A stretch of 14,258 bases of DNA from JALOAP01 sp964632355. GTDB lineage: Bacteria; Chloroflexota; Dehalococcoidia; Tepidiformales; Tepidiformaceae. The notes under the pieces were generated by a model. The model was not told the origin of the DNA. It saw only the letters and a list, made by a program, of their open reading frames with translations, and did no database searches. The position numbers were made by a program, and so were the translations under genes. This document shows, piece after piece, positions 1 through 5,463 of the stretch; the stretch's first letter is position 1, and every line of letters begins with the position of its first letter. The stretch spans positions 1 to 14,258 of the forward strand of contig CAZWBW010000075.1 of assembly GCA_964632355.1 (NCBI GenBank). Direction: 5' to 3'.

Positions 1-417
1 GCTGGTGGCGACGGTGTGAACAGCGGCAAGCATTCCGCCACTCTGGTCGCCGGCCGCCCCGGCGTTCTGCATGGCACGAAAACCTACCTGCTGCAGTCGA
101 ACGACGGCCAGATCCTCGAAACCCACAGCATCTCCGCGGGCCTCGACTACCCGGGTGTTGGCCCCGAGCACTCGTGGCTCAAGACCAGCGAACGCGCCGA
201 GTACGTCGCTGTCGATGACCAGCAGGCGCTCGAGGGTTTCCAGGCGCTGGCCAGCGCCGAAGGCATCATCCCGGCGCTCGAACCATCGCACGCCATCTAC
301 CACGCCATGCAGGTCGCCCGCGAACTCGGTCCCGATAAGGACATCCTCATCGGGCTGAGCGGACGCGGCGACAAGGACATGCACACCGTGGCGGCTGCCC
401 TTGGGGTGACGCTCTGA
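1..417 (+). CDS. trpB: Tryptophan synthase beta chain, C-terminal part (5' end outside window)
   Basis: This is the last ~138 codons of TrpB, the PLP enzyme that joins indole and L-serine to make L-tryptophan in the cytosol as an alpha2beta2 complex with TrpA. Visible family motifs are the SAGLDYPGVGPEHS stretch and, near the end, LSGRGDKDM, whose serine contacts the pyridine nitrogen of PLP in characterised TrpB. The frame is open through base 1, reading AGGDGVNSGKH, so the gene starts upstream; the GTG at 16 is an internal valine, not a start. The catalytic lysine and substrate-binding loop lie outside the window. It ends with TGA at 415-417. The next gene is not trpA but a membrane protease gene, with trpA following about 830 bp later. 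Identification is secure. Confidence 0.97.
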   Translation, partial: AGGDGVNSGKHSATLVAGRPGVLHGTKTYLLQSNDGQILETHSISAGLDYPGVGPEHSWLKTSERAEYVAVDDQQALEGFQALASAEGIIPALEPSHAIYHAMQVARELGPDKDILIGLSGRGDKDMHTVAAALGVTL

Positions 418-431
418 GCACGACCACTGCC

Positions 432-1250
432 GTGCCACTCGCTGCGCGTGGCGGGGCCTGGGGACCGCGGGAGGTCGGACTCGGGCTCGGCCTCGCCGTG
501 TTGTGCTATATCGCCACCACGATCGCGGTCCCGCTCTTCGCGCTCGCCCTGGGGCGCGACCTGCGCATTACCGACGAACCGGTGTTCGATGCCGCCGCCC
601 GTCTCGCACAGTTCACCGACGAGCGCCTCCGCGCGGCAGCCCTCGGCGAACCACTCCCCGACCCGCCGAAGTTCGCCGCCGACCTGGTCACCGCCCGCAT
701 CGCATACGGCCTCACTGCGGTGAACGGTGCGGTCATGGCCGCCGTCGCGCTCTTCGCCATGTCCCGCTGGCGGGGACCGGTCTTCCGCGCGCTCCGCATG
801 ACCGGCTACGGCTTCGAACGCATCTGGAGGCCGGCGCTCGTCACCGTTGCCGGGTACCTGCTCGTCATCGTCTACACCATCATCGTCACGGTGCTCGATA
901 TCGACTTCCTGAAGCCGAGTGAGAGCGTGCCAACCTCCATCCTGCGCGATCCGTGGGGCCTCGCCATCTTCGGGTTCATCGCCGTGCTCGCCGCGCCGAT
1001 CTCGGAGGAGATCCTCTTCCGCGGACTCGTCTTTGGAGGACTCGTGCGGTGGGGCTTCTGGCCCGCCGCGCTGATTTCCGGCATCGGCTTTTCGCTCGCG
1101 CACCTCGACCCCGGCACGCTCATCCCGTTCACGCTTATCGGCATGGCGCTTGCCTGGGCCTTCTGGTCGACCGGCAGCCTCTGGGACGCCATCCTCGCGC
1201 ACGCCTTCTTCAACACCACCAGCTACCTGTTGCTCCTCTCGAGGGTTTGA
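432..1250 (+). CDS. CPBP-family intramembrane metalloprotease (Abi/Rce1-like)
   Basis: Predicted multi-pass membrane protein of 272 aa with about six to seven hydrophobic helices (roughly residues 15-40, 92-110, 133-155, 175-191, 205-223, 230-247, 250-270). It carries the CPBP signature in the last third: EEILFR with E192, E193 and R197; an FxxxH motif ending at H224; and HAFFN with H257 and N261. In this family these residues form the glutamate/histidine active site of a Rce1-like protease inside the membrane. Substrates are unknown here; relatives act in CAAX processing, bacteriocin self-immunity or signalling. GTG at 432 has no clear Shine-Dalgarno. A CTG at 414 overlapping the trpB stop, preceded by GGGGTG at 403-408, would give an N-terminus reading LSTTAVPLA and is a real alternative. 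The gene sits between trpB and trpA, and its 3' end supplies the trpA ribosome site. Confidence 0.88.
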   Translation: MPLAARGGAWGPREVGLGLGLAVLCYIATTIAVPLFALALGRDLRITDEPVFDAAARLAQFTDERLRAAALGEPLPDPPKFAADLVTARIAYGLTAVNGAVMAAVALFAMSRWRGPVFRALRMTGYGFERIWRPALVTVAGYLLVIVYTIIVTVLDIDFLKPSESVPTSILRDPWGLAIFGFIAVLAAPISEEILFRGLVFGGLVRWGFWPAALISGIGFSLAHLDPGTLIPFTLIGMALAWAFWSTGSLWDAILAHAFFNTTSYLLLLSRV

Positions 1251-1251
1251 G

Positions 1252-2076
1252 ATGTCGAAACGATTGCGGGAACTGTTCGCTCAACGCCGCGCCGAAGGCA
1301 GGCCCCTGTTCATGCCCTACATCACTGCCGGGTACCCGTCGCCAGCCGAAACCGTCGATGTGCTGCTCGCGCTCCAGGCCGGTGGCGGCGACGCCATCGA
1401 ACTCGGCATCCCCTTCACCGACCCCATGGCCGACGGCGCCACCGTGCAGCACGCCAACGAAGTCGCCCTCGCCGCCGGCGTGAAGGTAACCGACTGTTTC
1501 CGCTTCCTCGAAGAGGCGCGAGCCCGCGGCCTCCACATCCCGGTGCTCTTCATGTGCTACTACAACTCTGTCCTGGCGCTGGGCGAAGAGGAGGCCGCTG
1601 CGCGTGCCGCGAAGGCTGGCGCCGATGGCTTCATCGTTGTCGACCTCCCACCCGAAGAAGCGTCGTCGTTCGTCGCCGCCTGTCGCGCAAACGGCCTGAG
1701 CTTCGTCCCGCTCGTAGCGCCCACCACCTCCAACGAACGGATCGAGAAACTCGCCTCGGTGGCCGACTCCTTCCTCTATTGCGTCAGCGTTACGGGAACC
1801 ACGGGCCAGCGCGCTCAGCTCCCGCCCGAACTCCCGGCCTTCATCGAACGCATTCGCGCGCACACCGACCTGCCGCTCGGCGTCGGCTTCGGCATCAGCA
1901 CCCGCGAGCACGTGGAGCAGGTGGGGCGCATCGCGGATGCGGCTATCGTAGGCTCTGCTATAATCGCCGCCATCGACGCCGCGGCCCCTGGTATGGCTGC
2001 GCAGGGCGTCCGGGAGTACGTGGAGGATGTCTCCGGCCAGCGACAGGCAGGTGAGGAAGGCTCACGTTCGGGATGA
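1252..2076 (+). CDS. trpA: Tryptophan synthase alpha chain
   Basis: TrpA splits indole-3-glycerol phosphate into indole and glyceraldehyde-3-phosphate and channels indole to TrpB. The 274-aa length fits the family (about 260-275). The alpha-1 signature ELGIPFTDPMADG contains the catalytic pair E50 and D61 (E49 and D60 in E. coli). FVPLVAPTT and the glycine-rich phosphate loops VTGTTG and GVGFGIST follow in the expected TIM-barrel order. The ATG lies 1 bp after the CPBP stop and is preceded by GAGGG at 1241-1245, so the two genes are almost certainly translationally coupled. The C-terminal tail after the barrel (QRQAGEEGSRSG) looks disordered. The last ~110 bp also contain a perfect extended -10 promoter element. 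Confidence 0.98.
   Translation: MSKRLRELFAQRRAEGRPLFMPYITAGYPSPAETVDVLLALQAGGGDAIELGIPFTDPMADGATVQHANEVALAAGVKVTDCFRFLEEARARGLHIPVLFMCYYNSVLALGEEEAAARAAKAGADGFIVVDLPPEEASSFVAACRANGLSFVPLVAPTTSNERIEKLASVADSFLYCVSVTGTTGQRAQLPPELPAFIERIRAHTDLPLGVGFGISTREHVEQVGRIADAAIVGSAIIAAIDAAAPGMAAQGVREYVEDVSGQRQAGEEGSRSG
1956..1964 (+). promoter_or_regulatory. Candidate internal promoter: extended -10 TGCTATAAT inside trpA
   Basis: The sequence TGCTATAAT matches the sigma-70 extended -10 consensus (TGnTATAAT) at every position, in very GC-rich coding DNA. It is spelled by the codons for Ala-Ile-Ile and uses the uncommon ATA codon. No good -35 is seen 17 bp upstream, which extended -10 promoters tolerate. 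A transcript starting near 1971 would give aroH a leader of about 245 nt containing the hairpins at 2078-2164. Function is inferred. Confidence 0.45.
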
Positions 2077-2077
2077 C

Positions 2078-2164
2078 CGCCGTGGAACGGCGCTCGCGAC
2101 CCGCGTGGGCCACGGATATGCCCCCCCGCTGGCCGGGGTCTTTGGGCTCCCCGGCGCATAGTCG
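2078..2164 (+). other. Structured intergenic RNA candidate between trpA and aroH
   Basis: The 139-bp gap between trpA and aroH folds by eye into two stems. Hairpin 1, right after the trpA stop, is CGCCGT (2078-2083), loop GGA, ACGGCG (2087-2092). Hairpin 2 pairs GCCGGGG (2132-2138) with CCCCGGC (2149-2155). It continues coaxially with TATGC (2117-2121) against GCATA (2156-2160), leaving a C-rich bulge on the 5' side, and CGG (2113-2115) can pair with TCG-type bases at 2162-2164. No T-run follows, so a classical intrinsic terminator is unlikely. It may be a leader regulating aroH, an attenuator remnant or a processing site. I do not recognise a known riboswitch. Confidence 0.4.
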
Positions 2165-2215
2165 CCTGTATCCACATTCCCATTGTTGAATCTGTTGGAG
2201 GAGGACCTGCGCGTC

Positions 2216-2599
2216 ATGCCGGTTCGTGGCATCCGTGGTGCGACCACCGTGAGCACAAACACCCGAGAAGAAATCATCGAAGCAACTCGCGAGTTGCTCA
2301 CGGCGATGGTCGAAGCCAACGACGTCGACCCCGAAGAGGTGGCTTCGGTCATCTTCACCACAACCCCGGACCTCAACGCCGAGTTCCCGGCCGTTGCGGC
2401 GCGGCAGCTGGGGTGGACCTTCGTCCCGCTCATGTGCAGTCACGAAATGAGCGTCCCCGGGAGCCTGCCGCGGTGTGTGCGCATCCTGCTCCACGTCAAC
2501 ACCGACAAGCGAGCCCATGACATCCGTCATCTCTACATCCGGGGCGCCTCCGTCCTGCGCCCTGATCTCAGCAACAGCACACACTCAACCGCGCGCTAA
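2216..2599 (+). CDS. aroH: Chorismate mutase, AroH type
   Basis: Monofunctional chorismate mutase of 127 aa, matching the trimeric Bacillus subtilis AroH fold in length and order. It converts chorismate to prephenate, the first step toward Phe and Tyr. Nearly all active-site positions known from the B. subtilis enzyme are present: R7, F57, R63, C74, E77, R89, Y107 and R115, the later ones shifted by one residue. The position of B. subtilis Lys60 is valine here. ATG 2216 is chosen because RGIRGATTV begins at the usual distance and a strong GGAGGAGG lies at 2197-2204, although the 11-nt spacing is long. An in-frame TTG at 2183 would add 11 atypical residues. It is followed after 13 bp by aroF, which makes a coherent Phe/Tyr entry module. 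Confidence 0.95.
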   Translation: MPVRGIRGATTVSTNTREEIIEATRELLTAMVEANDVDPEEVASVIFTTTPDLNAEFPAVAARQLGWTFVPLMCSHEMSVPGSLPRCVRILLHVNTDKRAHDIRHLYIRGASVLRPDLSNSTHSTAR

Positions 2600-2612
2600 A
2601 CAAGAGGAACCA

Positions 2613-3659
2613 ATGATCGTTGTTGTTTCGCCAGAAGCCACCCAGGACGACATCGCGAGCATAGTCCGCCGCATCGAGGATTCCGGCCGGCAGGCCCATA
2701 TCTCCGTTGGCACCGAACGCACCATCATCGGAGTCATCGGGCCCGAACTGCCCGAACTCCAGGACATGTTCGAAACCCTGCCGCACGTCGAATCCGTGCA
2801 CCGCGTCACGAAGCCCTACAAGCTCGTGAGCCGCGAATTCCATCCCGAATCCACCGTGATCGATGTGGGCAAGGGCGTCACCATCGGCGGTACCGAGCTC
2901 GCCGTCATGGCCGGCCCCTGCTCCATCGAAAACGAAGACCACATCGTCGAAACCGCGAAGGCCGTGAAGGCCGCTGGCGCCAACATCCTGCGTGGCGGCG
3001 CCTTCAAGCCCCGCACATCCCCCTACGCGTTCCGCGGTCTCGGCGAAGAAGGGCTCCGCTACCTCGAAACCGCCGGCAAGATCACCGGCATGCCCGTCGT
3101 CACCGAGCTCATGAGCGTCCGCGATGTCGACGCGGTTGCCCGCCACGCCGACATCATCCAGATCGGCGCGCGCAACATGCAGAACTTCATCCTGCTCGAT
3201 GAGGTCGGCAAGCTCCGGAAACCGGTGATGCTCAAGCGCGGCCTCAGCGGCCAGATCGAGGAGTGGCTGCTCGCCGCCGAGTACATCATGGCGCAGGGCA
3301 ACCCGAACGTGATCCTCTGCGAGCGCGGCATCCGCACATTCGAAACCGCCTACCGCAACACGTTCGATGTCAACGCCATCCCGCTCGCCAAGTCGCTGAG
3401 CCACCTGCCGATCATCGCCGACCCGAGCCACGGCACCGGGAAGTGGAAGCTCGTCGACCCCATTGCCCGTGCGGCCATCGCCGCCGGCGCCGACGGGCTG
3501 ATGATCGAGGTGCACCCGAACCCCGACCAGGCCCTCAGCGACGGCGCCCAGTCGTTGACATACGAGAGTTTCGCATCGATGATGCGGTCGGTCTCCGCTA
3601 TCGCCGCCGCGGTCGAGCGGACGCTTTCAGGAGTGGAAGCGACTGCAGCGGCGCGATAA
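2613..3659 (+). CDS. aroF: 3-deoxy-7-phosphoheptulonate (DAHP) synthase, type I-beta
   Basis: Condenses phosphoenolpyruvate and erythrose-4-phosphate to DAHP, the committed first step of the shikimate pathway. The 348-aa protein has an N-terminal ferredoxin-like/ACT-like domain (about residues 1-68, MIVVVSPEAT...), which in Thermotoga maritima DAHP synthase mediates feedback inhibition by Tyr/Phe. A TIM barrel follows with GPCSIE (C103), FKPRTSPYAF, QIGARNMQNF, PVMLKRG, ADPSHGTGK (H273), MIEVHPNP (E299) and D310. C103, H273, E299 and D310 are the four metal ligands, each one position later than in T. maritima. AAGAGG at 2602-2607 lies 5 nt before the ATG. It is probably co-transcribed with aroH and, 28 bp later, scpA. 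Feedback control is inferred from the domain. Confidence 0.96.
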   Translation: MIVVVSPEATQDDIASIVRRIEDSGRQAHISVGTERTIIGVIGPELPELQDMFETLPHVESVHRVTKPYKLVSREFHPESTVIDVGKGVTIGGTELAVMAGPCSIENEDHIVETAKAVKAAGANILRGGAFKPRTSPYAFRGLGEEGLRYLETAGKITGMPVVTELMSVRDVDAVARHADIIQIGARNMQNFILLDEVGKLRKPVMLKRGLSGQIEEWLLAAEYIMAQGNPNVILCERGIRTFETAYRNTFDVNAIPLAKSLSHLPIIADPSHGTGKWKLVDPIARAAIAAGADGLMIEVHPNPDQALSDGAQSLTYESFASMMRSVSAIAAAVERTLSGVEATAAAR

Positions 3660-3687
3660 CGGGCGCAAGACCAGGGCAGGCACGCTC

Positions 3688-4458
3688 ATGCGGGGGAGCG
3701 TTGGCCTGTACGGAGTCATGCCCCAGATCTCGCTGCCAGTTTTCGAAGGTCCTCTCGATCTTCTCCTCCACCTGATCGAACGAGACGACCTCGATATCAC
3801 GGCCGTCTCGCTCGTCGCCGTAACCGACCAGTACCTCAAAGCGATAAACGACGGCCAGGGCTGCAATCCGCACGCCCTGGCCGACTTTGTCGCCATCGGC
3901 GCCCGGCTCATCTACCTCAAGTCCCGGGCCCTCTTGCCACGTCCCCCGGAGGACGAGCAGGCCCAGCTCGAGGACGACGAAGTCGGCCGGGAACTCGTCG
4001 ATCTGCTCATCGAGTACCGCCGCTATACACAGGCGGCCGACATCCTCGAAGAGCGCCAGGAACGCGGGTTACGCACCTACACCCGTCTCGCGCCGCCACC
4101 CGAGCGCCCGCCGAGCAACGGGCTCGATGGGGTCACGGTCGAAGCCCTGCGCCGCATCATGCTGCAGGTGCTCGCTCGCACGCCCGTCGAACGTCCCCAG
4201 GGTGTCATTCAGCGGGACACGCTTACCCTACGCGAGCGCATCACGCAGTTCCGCGAACGGCTCGCGTCCCGCGGCAGCTTCTCGTTCCGCCAGGCCATCC
4301 TCGAATGCAAGAGCCGCATCGAGGTGGTCATCTCCTTCATGGCCGTGCTCGAACTGCTCAAGACCGGCGAGTGCGACGCGCGCCAATCCAGCACCTGGGG
4401 CGACATCGAAGTAGTCGCGCTGAGCAGGGAGCCCGCGCTGGTTGCTGCCGGCACCTGA
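3688..4458 (+). CDS. scpA: Segregation and condensation protein A (kleisin)
   Basis: ScpA is the kleisin that bridges the SMC heads and, with ScpB, forms the bacterial condensin that compacts and segregates chromosomes. The N-terminal hallmark PVFEGPLDLLLHLIE starts near residue 17, followed by DI..V....DQYL and ARLIYLKSRALLP, the SMC-neck-binding helical domain. A charged, proline-containing linker lies around residues 90-150. The C-terminal winged helix ends in FSFRQAILECKSRIEVVISFMAVLELLKTGE. The length of 256 aa is normal. Two starts are possible. ATG 3688 has GCAGG 7 nt upstream. ATG 3718 gives the more family-like MPQISLPVFEGP, but its GGAG is only 2 nt away. scpB, the usual neighbour, is not in the window; the next gene is Ku. 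Confidence 0.93.
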   Translation: MRGSVGLYGVMPQISLPVFEGPLDLLLHLIERDDLDITAVSLVAVTDQYLKAINDGQGCNPHALADFVAIGARLIYLKSRALLPRPPEDEQAQLEDDEVGRELVDLLIEYRRYTQAADILEERQERGLRTYTRLAPPPERPPSNGLDGVTVEALRRIMLQVLARTPVERPQGVIQRDTLTLRERITQFRERLASRGSFSFRQAILECKSRIEVVISFMAVLELLKTGECDARQSSTWGDIEVVALSREPALVAAGT

Positions 4459-4483
4459 CCTGTTGTCATCCTTGCACTGGCCC

Positions 4484-4510
4484 TGCGAGCCTATTGACAT
4501 AGTTGCGAGC
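4484..4510 (+). repeat. Direct repeats TGCGAGC x2 around the ku -35 box
   Basis: TGCGAGC occurs at 4484-4490 and again at 4504-4510, start-to-start distance 20 bp, about two helical turns. The copies flank the TTGACA box of the ku promoter, one just upstream and one in the spacer. Such placement is typical for a regulator that blocks or positions RNA polymerase, but no known operator is recognised. Confidence 0.4.
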
Positions 4511-4522
4511 ACAACGTAGTAC
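4494..4522 (+). promoter_or_regulatory. Promoter of ku (TTGACA - 17 bp - TAGTAC)
   Basis: A perfect -35 TTGACA at 4494-4499 is followed by a 17-bp spacer and TAGTAC at 4517-4522 as a partial -10. The start point would be about 4529, giving a leader of roughly 32 nt before the ku ATG. It is the only place in the window where I find a full-consensus -35 at the right distance from a -10-like box. It separates ku from the upstream aro-scpA unit. Confidence 0.6.
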
Positions 4523-4534
4523 GCTGATTGCTCG

Positions 4535-4556
4535 GCAGTCTCCGCACTGCAGGAGG
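4535..4556 (+). promoter_or_regulatory. Hairpin abutting the ku Shine-Dalgarno
   Basis: GCAGT (4535-4539) pairs with ACTGC (4546-4550) around a 6-nt loop, and the AGGAGG ribosome site (4551-4556) follows at once. The upstream CTC (4531-4533) can also pair with GAG inside the ribosome site. If transcription starts near 4529, this hairpin is nearly the whole leader, so it could tune Ku translation. This is inference from visible pairing. Confidence 0.35.
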
Positions 4557-4560
4557 AACC

Positions 4561-5388
4561 ATGGCCCGCGCAATGTGGACCGGGGCCATTAGCTTCGGTC
4601 TCGTAAATGTACCCGTGAAGCTCTACACGGCCGCTCGAAGCAAGGACGTTCGCTTCCACCAGCTTCACGAGCCCGACCGTGCCCGCATCCAGATGAAGCG
4701 CTTCTGTTCGGCCGAGGGCGTTGAGGTTCCCTACGACGAAATCGTCAAAGGCTACGAGGTCGGCCCCGACGAGTACGTCATCGTCACCCGCGAAGAACTC
4801 GAACAACTCGAGCCCGCCGTCAGCCGCGGCATTGAAATCGAAGAGTTCGTCGATCTCGCCGACATCGACCCCGTCTACTTCGAACACTCCTACTACCTCG
4901 TCCCCGACAAGGGCGGTTCGAAGGCGTATTCGCTCCTCCGCCAGGCCATGGAGGAGAGCGGGCGCGTCGCTATCGGGCGCGTGGTCCTGCGCCAGAAGCA
5001 GTATCTTGTCGCCCTCCGCGCCACCGGTAACGCCCTCGCGATGTCGACGCTCTACTACCCGGACGAGGTGGTCACTCCGGCCGAACTCGAGGGCCTCCCC
5101 GGCGATGATGTGAAGGCCAGCGACCGCGAGGTCAAAATGGCCGAACAGCTCATCGAGACCCTCTACACCGAGTTCAACCCCGAAAAGTACCAGGACGAAT
5201 ATCGCGAACAGCTCCTGGCGCTCATCGAGGAGAAAGCCGCCGGCAAGACCGTGGTCTCCATGGCGCCCAAACAGCCCGCTGCCGCCAAGGTCACCGACCT
5301 CATGGCCGCGCTCGAAGCGAGTATCGCGGCGGCCAAGAAGGGTGGTGGCGACGAGGAGAAGAAGCCGGCCAAGCGCAAGTCAGCCTGA
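4561..5388 (+). CDS. ku: Non-homologous end joining protein Ku
   Basis: Bacterial Ku is a homodimeric ring that binds DNA double-strand breaks and recruits the ligase LigD for end joining. The 275-aa protein opens with the hallmark MWTGAISFGLVNVPVKLYTA, continues through the beta-barrel core with FHQLH and GYEVGPDEYV, and holds the conserved C-terminal arm with KYQDEYREQLLALIEEK (about 209-225), the region linked to LigD contact in studied Ku proteins. The tail after about 258 is lysine-rich and low-complexity, as in many bacterial Ku proteins, where it aids DNA binding. ATG 4561 follows a perfect AGGAGG with 4-nt spacing; an upstream in-frame TTG at 4528 is not needed. No ligD gene is in the window; acs lies convergently downstream. 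Confidence 0.96.
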   Translation: MARAMWTGAISFGLVNVPVKLYTAARSKDVRFHQLHEPDRARIQMKRFCSAEGVEVPYDEIVKGYEVGPDEYVIVTREELEQLEPAVSRGIEIEEFVDLADIDPVYFEHSYYLVPDKGGSKAYSLLRQAMEESGRVAIGRVVLRQKQYLVALRATGNALAMSTLYYPDEVVTPAELEGLPGDDVKASDREVKMAEQLIETLYTEFNPEKYQDEYREQLLALIEEKAAGKTVVSMAPKQPAAAKVTDLMAALEASIAAAKKGGGDEEKKPAKRKSA

Positions 5389-5414
5389 CCCGCTCACATT
5401 CGTGCACGAACGAA

Positions 5415-5439
5415 AAGGAGGGGCCGTTCGCCCCTCCTT
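5415..5439. terminator. Bidirectional intrinsic terminator between ku and acs
   Basis: A perfect 10-bp stem, AAGGAGGGGC (5415-5424) and GCCCCTCCTT (5430-5439), closes a 5-nt loop. On the minus strand the stem runs into TTTT, a good terminator for acs. On the plus strand the tail is weaker (TTCGCTGTTCT) but plausible for ku. It lies in the 75-bp gap between the two convergent genes. Confidence 0.8.
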
Positions 5440-5463
5440 CGCTGTTCTCCCGTCGTGGGGGTG

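Noticed and set aside
297..1202. Long open frame on the minus strand opposite the CPBP gene
   Set aside because: Composition is Arg/Gly/Glu/Asp-rich with no domain. It mirrors the real gene's codon bias, and the plus strand has clear protease motifs.
2132..2155. Intrinsic terminator after trpA
   Set aside because: The stem is strong, but no T-run follows on the plus strand, so it is listed as a structured element instead.
2568..3515. Minus-strand open frame opposite aroF
   Set aside because: Shadow frame; the DAHP synthase on the plus strand has all metal ligands and conserved motifs.
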